Below, piece after piece: positions 6,741 through 11,972 of a stretch of 21,562 nucleotides of DNA. The position numbers and the translations under genes are program-made. The stretch lies in NCBI GenBank assembly GCA_910578555.1, contig CAJTPS010000019.1, positions 51,359-72,920 on the forward strand, written 5' to 3'. This DNA comes from an uncultured Lachnospiraceae bacterium. Its GTDB lineage: Bacteria; Bacillota; Clostridia; Lachnospirales; Lachnospiraceae. The notes under the pieces were generated by a model. That model did no database searches. It had not been told where the DNA came from and worked only from the letters and a program-made list of their open reading frames with translations. Position 1 is the first letter of the stretch, and every line of letters starts with the position of its first letter.

Positions 6741-7490
6741 ATGGCAATAACAATCAAGTCTCCGAGAGAAATTGAATTGATGAGAGAATCGTGCAGACGG
6801 CTTAGCCTGGTGCATAAGGAACTGGAGAAGATCATACGGCCTGGAATCTCTACGAAGGAGATCGACAGGGTGTGTGAAGAACTCATAAGAAGCTACGGCG
6901 GCACACCGAATTTTCTGCATTATCAGGGATATCCGGCTTCTGTGTGTGTTTCTGTGAACGAGGAAGTCGTGCATGGCATTCCGAGAGAAGATCATATCAT
7001 ACAGGAGGGCGATATCGTCAGTCTGGATACCGGGATGCTCTGGCACGGGTATCATTCGGACGCGGCGAGAACGCATGCGGCAGGACAGATCAGCGCCGAG
7101 GCACAGAAGCTGATCGACGTGACCAGACAGAGTTTCTTTGAAGGAATCAAAATGGCGAGAGCGGGCAATCACCTGCATGACATATCCAATGCCATAGCGG
7201 CGTATGTCGCGCCTTACGGCTACGGTATTGTCAGAGACCTGGTCGGACACGGCATCGGGACGCACATGCATGAGCAGCCGCAGATCCCCAATTTTGCACA
7301 GAGAAGAAGAGGACCGAAGCTCCGCCCGGGCATGACGTTGGCAATAGAACCGATGATCAATATGGGAACCGCAGATGTGGATTGGCTGGATGACGGCTGG
7401 ACGGTAGTGTCCGCGGATCATTCCCTGTCAGCACATTATGAGAATACGGTATTGATCACGGACGGAGAGCCGGAGATCCTGACGCTGTGA
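6741..7490 (+). CDS. map: Methionine aminopeptidase, type I
   Basis: Removes the initiator methionine from nascent proteins. The five metal ligands of the pita-bread fold are visible: D96 (SLDTG), D107 (HSDAAR), H170 (GHGIG), E203 (AIEPM) and E234. H78 (VVHG) is the substrate-contacting histidine. There is no N-terminal zinc-finger extension. I chose ATG 6741 (249 residues, MAITIKSPREIELM) with GGGAG 10 nt upstream; a GTG at 6714 would add nine residues not typical of the family. Confidence 0.95.
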   Translation: MAITIKSPREIELMRESCRRLSLVHKELEKIIRPGISTKEIDRVCEELIRSYGGTPNFLHYQGYPASVCVSVNEEVVHGIPREDHIIQEGDIVSLDTGMLWHGYHSDAARTHAAGQISAEAQKLIDVTRQSFFEGIKMARAGNHLHDISNAIAAYVAPYGYGIVRDLVGHGIGTHMHEQPQIPNFAQRRRGPKLRPGMTLAIEPMINMGTADVDWLDDGWTVVSADHSLSAHYENTVLITDGEPEILTL

Positions 7491-7579
7491 GATGATCAGA
7501 AGTCAGATTTGTGATCGCGGGATTTGTGAAGGCACAGTTCTTATCACAAGTCCGGTAATGAGCAGAAACGGAGTAAGGA

Positions 7580-7834
7580 ATGACAGGAATGCTTGCAAGC
7601 TCTAAAGCGGGGCATGATCAGAAAACCATATATGTCATAATAGATGAGGATGATGAATATGTATATTTAGCTGACGGCCGAAACAGAACCGTTGACAGAC
7701 CGAAGAAGAAAAACAGGAAGCATATTCAGATCATTAAGAAGATACAGTTGGTAAGACCGGCGGACGGTTACAAGGATTTGGAAATCAAGAGAGTAATCAA
7801 ACAATATCAGGAGGAAGCAAATGTCAAAAGCTGA
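7580..7834 (+). CDS. KOW-domain RNA-binding protein (L14e/RPL6e-like)
   Basis: An 84-residue basic protein. It begins MTGMLASSKAGHDQKTIYVI, which resembles the KOW-type start of eukaryote/archaeal L14e-like proteins, and then has LADGRNRTVDRPKKKNRKHIQ, a lysine-rich segment. Family members commonly occur between map and infA in Clostridia, and a ribosome- or RNA-related role is usually assumed; I know of no defined biochemical function. Its end overlaps infA by 14 nt, and the infA Shine-Dalgarno lies inside it, so the two are probably translationally coupled. GGAG (7570-7573) serves the ATG. Confidence 0.85.
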   Translation: MTGMLASSKAGHDQKTIYVIIDEDDEYVYLADGRNRTVDRPKKKNRKHIQIIKKIQLVRPADGYKDLEIKRVIKQYQEEANVKS

Positions 7835-8039
7835 TGTAATTGAAATTGAGGGAACAGTTATTGAGAAGCTGCCGAACACCATGTTTCAGGTCGAGCTGGA
7901 GAACGGGCATGTGGTGTTAGCGCATATAAGCGGTAAGCTTCGTCAGAATTTTATCCGTATTCTGCCCGGCGATAAGGTGACATTGGAGTTATCACCGTAT
8001 GATTTGTCTAAAGGAAGGATTATCTGGAGAGATAAATAG
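7821..8039 (+). CDS. infA: Translation initiation factor IF-1
   Basis: IF-1 occupies the ribosomal A site during initiation and assists IF2 and IF3. The 72-residue product is a single OB/S1-like domain: MSKADVIEIEGTVIEKLPN at the start, then the GHVVLAHISGKLRQNFIRIL core and a SPYDLSKGRIIWRDK end, all diagnostic. GGAGGAAGC lies just before the ATG. It overlaps the upstream KOW gene by 14 nt. It is the last gene before an internal promoter. Confidence 0.98.
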   Translation: MSKADVIEIEGTVIEKLPNTMFQVELENGHVVLAHISGKLRQNFIRILPGDKVTLELSPYDLSKGRIIWRDK

Positions 8040-8077
8040 GGTTTCAGACCGCATGTGCAAAAGATTCAGGAAATTGC

Positions 8078-8106
8078 TTGCCAAACGTAAAGTTTGGTGA
8101 TATAAT
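8078..8106 (+). promoter_or_regulatory. Sigma-A promoter before rpmJ with inverted repeat in the spacer
   Basis: TTGCCA (8078-8083), a 17-nt spacer, then TATAAT (8101-8106) with the extended -10 TGa at 8098-8100. Between and partly over the -35, CCAAAC (8081-8086) and GTTTGG (8092-8097) form a perfect 6-bp inverted repeat around GTAAA. Transcription would begin near 8113 and read rpmJ through rplQ. The inverted repeat has no T tract after it, so an operator is more likely than a terminator. Confidence 0.75.
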
Positions 8107-8139
8107 GTAAAACGGTCTTTTTTGAAAGGAGGGTTTGAG

Positions 8140-8253
8140 ATGAAAGTAAGGTCATCAGTAAAACCGATTTGCGAAAAGTGCAAGATCATTAAAAGAAAAG
8201 GAAAGATCAGAGTGATCTGTGAGAATCCGAAACATAAGCAGGTACAAGGTTAA
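8140..8253 (+). CDS. rpmJ: 50S ribosomal protein L36
   Basis: The 37-residue product translates from ATG 8140 to TAA 8251-8253: it starts MKVRSSVKPICEKCKIIKRK and ends ENPKHKQVQG. The zinc ribbon ligands C11, C14, C27 and H32 mark the zinc-containing L36 form. AAAGGAGG lies about 8 nt upstream. The gene is the first after the internal promoter and comes directly before the rpsM spacer, the usual infA-rpmJ-rpsM order. Confidence 0.97.
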   Translation: MKVRSSVKPICEKCKIIKRKGKIRVICENPKHKQVQG

Positions 8254-8254
8254 T

Positions 8255-8281
8255 CCCCGAATGATTTGAGTTTTAACGGGG
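8255..8281 (+). other. CCCCG/CGGGG hairpin after rpmJ
   Basis: CCCCG (8255-8259) pairs with CGGGG (8277-8281) across a 17-nt loop, followed by TTCTTGCCTATTTT. It could be a weak terminator or attenuator; the T run is interrupted, so the call is tentative. Confidence 0.4.
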
Positions 8282-8368
8282 TTCTTGCCTATTTTATTTA
8301 TAGATATTATAGATGCCGGAGCCTAAGGGAGATTACTTTTTGATACCAGCAAATATGTTTGGAAAGAT

Positions 8369-8445
8369 CGGATGTCTGATCCGGTTGGGTAGAACCTACC
8401 CCAATCAATTAGTAAAGCGGGCGAAGCCCGCATACGGGATTTACT
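8369..8445 (+). promoter_or_regulatory. Structured leader-like segment before rpsM
   Basis: Three adjacent stems are visible. CGGAT/ATCCG is at 8369-8383. TTGGGTAG/CTACCC-c-AA is at 8385-8404. A composite stem has AGTAAA (8411-8416) with TTTACT (8440-8445) enclosing GCGGGC-GAA-GCCCGC (8417-8431). The last contains the GCGAAGC core seen in the rpsH-rplF spacer. The 253-nt rpmJ-rpsM spacer is the largest in the alpha operon and holds no gene. In E. coli S4 represses at this site; I see no proof of such a binding site here. Confidence 0.5.
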
Positions 8446-8506
8446 TCGAAAACTCGGAGGCAATCATAATCTCGTACGAAACGTAAAGAAAATGGAGGAA
8501 ACGTAA

Positions 8507-8875
8507 ATGGCTCGTATTGCAGGTGTTGACTTACCCAGAGAAAAACGTGTGGAGATCGGTCTTACTTATATCTATGGAATCGGCAGAGTAAGCGCCAACA
8601 AGATTCTGGAAGCGGCTAATGTAAATCCTGATACCCGTGTCAGAGAGTTGACTGACGATGAGGTAAAGAGACTTGCCGAAGTAATCGACAAGGATTACAT
8701 GGTAGAAGGTGACTTGAGAAGAGAGATCGCTCTTAATATCAAGCGTCTTCAGGAGATCGGCTGCTACAGAGGTATCCGTCACAGGAAGGGACTTCCGGTT
8801 CGCGGTCAGAAGACAAAGACCAATGCAAGAACAAGAAAAGGTCCGAAGAGAACAGTAGCAAACAAGAAGAAGTAA
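8507..8875 (+). CDS. rpsM: 30S ribosomal protein S13
   Basis: S13 lies in the head of the small subunit and forms intersubunit bridges with L5 and L31. The 122-residue product begins MARIAGVDLPREKRVEIGLT and carries the helix-turn-helix-like YGIGRVSANKIL. It ends with the basic tail RGQKTKTNARTRKGPKR that reaches the P-site tRNA. GGAGG (8494-8498) lies 8 nt before the ATG. It opens the rpsM-rpsK-rpsD-rpoA-rplQ block. Confidence 0.98.
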   Translation: MARIAGVDLPREKRVEIGLTYIYGIGRVSANKILEAANVNPDTRVRELTDDEVKRLAEVIDKDYMVEGDLRREIALNIKRLQEIGCYRGIRHRKGLPVRGQKTKTNARTRKGPKRTVANKKK

Positions 8876-8937
8876 GAAGATCGTGTAATATAGTGAAATT
8901 GTAGTTAGCAGAATAGGAGAAAGTAGGTTAGTTTATT

Positions 8938-9333
8938 ATGGCTAAAAAAGTTACCAAAAAAGTGACAAAAAAGCGTGTAAAGAAAAACGTTGAACGTGGA
9001 CAGGCACATATCCAGTCTTCTTTTAACAACACAATCGTTACTCTGACAGATACGGAAGGTAACGCATTGAGCTGGGCAAGTGCAGGTGGTCTTGGTTTTA
9101 GAGGTTCAAGGAAATCTACTCCATATGCAGCACAGATGGCTGCAGAGACAGCGACGAAGGCTGCTTTAGTACATGGATTAAAGACAGTAGATGTTATGGT
9201 AAAAGGGCCGGGTTCGGGCCGTGAGGCAGCGATCCGTGCACTGCAGGCATGCGGTCTGGAAGTGACAAGTATCCGTGACGTGACTCCCGTGCCTCATAAC
9301 GGATGCCGTCCGCCTAAGCGTCGCCGCGTATAG
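8938..9333 (+). CDS. rpsK: 30S ribosomal protein S11
   Basis: S11 is in the platform and shapes the Shine-Dalgarno cleft with S18. The 131-residue product has a lysine-rich start (MAKKVTKKVTKKRVKKNVER), the core AHIQSSFNNTIVTLTD, and the C-terminal signature VTPVPHNGCRPPKRRRV. Its ribosome binding site is odd: AGGAG (8915-8919) is 18 nt from the ATG, and only a weak AGGT lies closer. Expression may depend on upstream translation. Nested element D begins four bases after the stop codon. Confidence 0.97.
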   Translation: MAKKVTKKVTKKRVKKNVERGQAHIQSSFNNTIVTLTDTEGNALSWASAGGLGFRGSRKSTPYAAQMAAETATKAALVHGLKTVDVMVKGPGSGREAAIRALQACGLEVTSIRDVTPVPHNGCRPPKRRRV

Positions 9334-9336
9334 TAA

Positions 9337-9400
9337 AACGAAAAGAAAATCTAATCACTCACGGCAGAAGCCGTTTCGCGAAGATTTTCTAAGTTTCGTT
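9337..9400 (+). repeat. Nested palindromic spacer element, copy D
   Basis: Outer stem AACGAAA (9337-9343) with TTTCGTT (9394-9400). An AAG bulge (9391-9393) is again on the 3' side. A perfect 9-bp inner stem AGAAAATCT (9344-9352) pairs with AGATTTTCT (9382-9390). The apical part is different from copies A-C: ACGGC/GCCGT (9361-9374) around AGAA. It begins four bases after the rpsK stop. Confidence 0.75.
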
Positions 9401-9401
9401 C

Positions 9402-9430
9402 CGGAGAACCGCAAAAGGCGCGATTCTCCG
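9402..9430 (+). repeat. Hairpin following nested element D
   Basis: CGGAGAA (9402-9408) pairs with TTCTCCG (9424-9430), with a possible inner CGC/GCG stem. It occupies the same relative position as the hairpins after copies A, B and C, about 80 nt before the rpsD start. It does not share their sequence. Confidence 0.6.
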
Positions 9431-9509
9431 TGTAAAATAACCAAAGGTTTGGAAGAAGGCGCCGGTATAGGCGTTGTAAACAAAAATATAATGAGAGGAG
9501 CCAGAAGAA

Positions 9510-10103
9510 ATGGCAGTAAACAGAGTACCGGTATTAAAGAGATGCAGATCACTTGATTTAGATCCTACTTATTTAGGATATGATAAGAAATCTAACAGAA
9601 CATCGGCGAGAGCCGGCAAGAAGATCAGTGAGTACGGTCTTCAACTCAGAGAGAAACAGAAAGCGAAATTTATCTATGGTGTGCTTGAGAAGCCTTTCAG
9701 AAACTACTATGATAAGGCTGAGAGAATGAAAGGCATGACCGGTGAGAACCTCATGGTTATGCTGGAGAGCAGACTGGACAGCATCGTGTTTAGAATGGGC
9801 TTCGCAAGAACAAGAAGAGAGGCAAGACAGGTTGTAGGTCACAAGCATTTTCTTGTGAACGGCAAGCCTGTGCATATTCCGTCTTATCTTGTGAAAGCAG
9901 GTGACGTGATTGAGATCAGAGAGAAATCCAGATCCCTGCAGAGATATAAAGATATCCTTGAAGTGACGGCAGGAAGACTTGTTCCGGAGTGGATGGAAGT
10001 AGATCAGGAGGCGATGAAGGGAACCGTGAAATACCTTCCCACAAGAGAAATGATCGACGTTCCGGTCAATGAGATGCTTATCGTCGAGTTGTACTCCAAG
10101 TAA
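9510..10103 (+). CDS. rpsD: 30S ribosomal protein S4
   Basis: S4 is a primary assembly protein that nucleates the 16S body. The 197-residue product lacks the zinc cysteines of some homologues. It begins MAVNRVPVLKRCRSLDLDP. The S4 RNA-binding domain begins near residue 88 with ESRLDSIVFRMGFARTRREA and continues VNGKPVHIPSYLVKAGD. AGAGGAG (9494-9500) is 9 nt before the ATG. In many bacteria S4 regulates its own operon; the 176-nt spacer here is structured, but I cannot identify the S4 leader fold. Confidence 0.97.
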   Translation: MAVNRVPVLKRCRSLDLDPTYLGYDKKSNRTSARAGKKISEYGLQLREKQKAKFIYGVLEKPFRNYYDKAERMKGMTGENLMVMLESRLDSIVFRMGFARTRREARQVVGHKHFLVNGKPVHIPSYLVKAGDVIEIREKSRSLQRYKDILEVTAGRLVPEWMEVDQEAMKGTVKYLPTREMIDVPVNEMLIVELYSK

Positions 10104-10132
10104 TAGCATTGTTCGCAAAGGAGGGTATTTGC

Positions 10133-11092
10133 GTGTTTGATTTTGAGAGACCTAACATTGAGGTTGCAGAAATCTCAGAAGATAAGAAGTATGGTAGATT
10201 CGTAGTGGAGCCTTTGGAGAGAGGTTACGGTATTACCCTTGGTAATTCTCTCAGGAGAATTATGCTTTCTTCTTTGCCGGGCGCAGCAGTCAGCCAGGTT
10301 AAAATCGAAGGTGTATTACATGAATTCAGTTCTATTCCCGGGGTCAAGGAGGATGTTACGGAGATCATCATGAACATCAAGAGCCTTGCAATCAGGAATA
10401 GCAGCGATACGAATGAACCTAAGACCGCATACATCGAATATGAGGGCGAGGGCATTGTGAGAGCGTCCGATATTCAGGTGGATCAGGATATTGAGATCTT
10501 GAATCCCGATCAGGTAATTGCCACATTAAGCGGTAAGGATACGAAGCTGTACATGGAATTAACGATCACGAAAGGCAGAGGCTATGTAAGCTCTGACCGC
10601 AATAAGACCGATGATCTTCCGATCGGTGTGATCGCAATAGATTCTATCTATACCCCCGTTGAGAGAGTCAATGTGACTGTGGAGAATACACGTGTCGGTC
10701 AGATTACCGATTTTGACAAACTGACATTGGATGTATACACGAACGGGACATTGGTTCCCGACGAAGCAGTCAGTCTGGCTGCCAAGGTACTGAGCGAGCA
10801 CTTAAGCCTTTTCATTGACCTGTCCGAGAATGCCAAGACCGCAGAGGTTATGGTGGAGAAGGAAGATGATGAGAAGGAAAAGGTATTGGAGATGAGTATA
10901 GACGAACTGGAGTTGTCTGTACGCTCCTATAACTGTTTAAAGAGAGCAGGAATCAATACCGTAGAGGAACTGACAAACAAGACTTCCGAAGATATGATGA
11001 AAGTACGCAATCTGGGTCGTAAGTCTTTAGAGGAAGTTTTGGCGAAGTTAAAAGAGTTAGGCTTGCAGCTCAATCCGAGCGATGAAGCCTGA
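10133..11092 (+). CDS. rpoA: DNA-directed RNA polymerase subunit alpha
   Basis: The alpha dimer is the assembly platform of RNA polymerase, and its C-terminal domain contacts UP elements and activators. The 319-residue product has the N-terminal domain landmarks FVVEPLERGYGITLGNSLRR and SLPGAAVSQVKIEGVLHEFS. The C-terminal domain follows an acidic linker (EKEDDEKEK) and shows RSYNCLKRAGINTVEEL and VRNLGRKSLEEVLAKL. I chose GTG 10133, with AAAGGAGGG (10117-10125) 7 nt upstream, giving MFDFERPNIEV; a TTG at 10109 is in frame but would put the Shine-Dalgarno inside the gene. Confidence 0.98.
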   Translation: MFDFERPNIEVAEISEDKKYGRFVVEPLERGYGITLGNSLRRIMLSSLPGAAVSQVKIEGVLHEFSSIPGVKEDVTEIIMNIKSLAIRNSSDTNEPKTAYIEYEGEGIVRASDIQVDQDIEILNPDQVIATLSGKDTKLYMELTITKGRGYVSSDRNKTDDLPIGVIAIDSIYTPVERVNVTVENTRVGQITDFDKLTLDVYTNGTLVPDEAVSLAAKVLSEHLSLFIDLSENAKTAEVMVEKEDDEKEKVLEMSIDELELSVRSYNCLKRAGINTVEELTNKTSEDMMKVRNLGRKSLEEVLAKLKELGLQLNPSDEA

Positions 11093-11214
11093 TCAACATA
11101 GGAATGACGTGCAGGATAAGCCCGAAGAGCACCCGTGCGCCGTCTCATGAGTGGAACTGTTAACGCATTCGGTAAGTAAGTCCAAAGAGCGTGGCCGGAT
11201 GTACACCATGTTGC

Positions 11215-11228
11215 GGGAGAGAACTCCC
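11215..11228 (+). other. Hairpin before rplQ
   Basis: GGGAG (11215-11219) and CTCCC (11224-11228) form a stem around AGAA, 20 nt before the rplQ start and close to its Shine-Dalgarno. The 156-nt rpoA-rplQ spacer holds no gene that I can see. Confidence 0.4.
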
Positions 11229-11248
11229 CGATGAGAAAGGAAGCTATT

Positions 11249-11785
11249 ATGGCAAAATACAGAAAACTCGGCAGAACATCTGACCAGAGAAAAGCATTAC
11301 TGAGAAGTCAGGTGACAGCGCTGCTGTACAACGGCAAGATTGTCACAACTGAGGCGAGAGCGAAGGAAGTTCGTAAGATTGCGGAAAGCCTGATCGCTAT
11401 GGCCGTGAAGGAGAAAGACAATTTTGAGACCGTTAAGGTTACCGCAAAAGTACCCCGTAAGGATAAGGACGGTAAGAGAGTAAAAGAAGTGGCAGACGGC
11501 AGGAAAGTTACCGTATATGATACGGTTGAGAAGGAAATCAGGAAGGATATGCCTTCCAGACTGCATGCCAGAAGACAGATGTTAAAAGTGTTATATCCGG
11601 TTACCGAAGTGCCGGATACACCGGCCGGAAGAAAGAAAGGAACCAGGCAGGTTGACCTGGCAGCCAAACTTTTTGACGAATACGGAGCAAAATACGCAAG
11701 CCGTAACGGTGGTTATACAAGAATCATCAAAATTGGTCCCCGTAAGGGTGACGCGGCGATGGAAGTGGTTCTTGAACTGGTATAA
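11249..11785 (+). CDS. rplQ: 50S ribosomal protein L17 with internal insertion
   Basis: L17 lies near the tunnel exit. The N-terminal half (MAKYRKLGRTSDQRKALLRS, then TTEARAKEVRKIAESLI) and the C-terminal half (LFDEYGAKYASRNGGYTRII-KIGPRKGDAAMEVVLELV) are typical. The product has 178 residues against about 120 in B. subtilis. The extra part, residues about 57-103, is a highly charged VTAKVPRKDKDGKRVKEVAD-type segment inserted before the conserved RLHARRQ. I chose ATG 11249, with AAAGGAAG just upstream, over ATG 11231. A strong terminator follows at 11792-11833. Confidence 0.95.
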   Translation: MAKYRKLGRTSDQRKALLRSQVTALLYNGKIVTTEARAKEVRKIAESLIAMAVKEKDNFETVKVTAKVPRKDKDGKRVKEVADGRKVTVYDTVEKEIRKDMPSRLHARRQMLKVLYPVTEVPDTPAGRKKGTRQVDLAAKLFDEYGAKYASRNGGYTRIIKIGPRKGDAAMEVVLELV

Positions 11786-11791
11786 GGAACT

Positions 11792-11833
11792 TATAATTAT
11801 ACCCCGCGCGGTTGTGCGGGGTTTTAATTATAA
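11792..11833 (+). terminator. Rho-independent terminator of the alpha operon
   Basis: ACCCCGC (11801-11807) and GCGGGGT (11816-11822) form a GC-rich stem, followed by TTTT, and the A/T flanks TTATAATTAT and TAATTATAA extend the symmetry. It is located 7 nt after the rplQ stop and closes the ribosomal transcript. Confidence 0.9.
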
Positions 11834-11900
11834 CTACAAATCGATTTAATTGGGTTTTTTTAGTGAAAAACCATAAAAAACCATAAAAAAAATTATTTTG

Positions 11901-11931
11901 TTGTGGAATTTATCCGCGGATATGTTATAAT
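11901..11931 (+). promoter_or_regulatory. Sigma-A promoter for the chemotaxis gene
   Basis: TATAAT (11926-11931) with an extended -10 TGt (11923-11925). The best -35 is TTGTGG (11901-11906) at a long 19-nt spacing. An A-tract region with two tandem CCATAAAAAA units (11871-11890) lies upstream and could act as an UP element. A sigma-28-type promoter, often used for chemotaxis genes, is not evident. Confidence 0.6.
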
Positions 11932-11972
11932 AATGCTATGCGTAAAATACAGTGTATTGGAGGAAGATTACG

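Noticed and set aside
8285..8310. TTGCCT and TATTAT in the rpmJ-rpsM spacer
   Set aside because: Spacing is only 14 nt and the -10 is imperfect; not convincing as a promoter.
9487..9492. TATAAT before rpsD
   Set aside because: No -35 element at 16-18 nt, and it is only 18 nt from the start codon, so it is probably chance A/T sequence.
9401..9509. S4 autoregulatory leader before rpsD
   Set aside because: The position is right and hairpins exist, but I cannot match the known Firmicutes S4 leader fold by eye.
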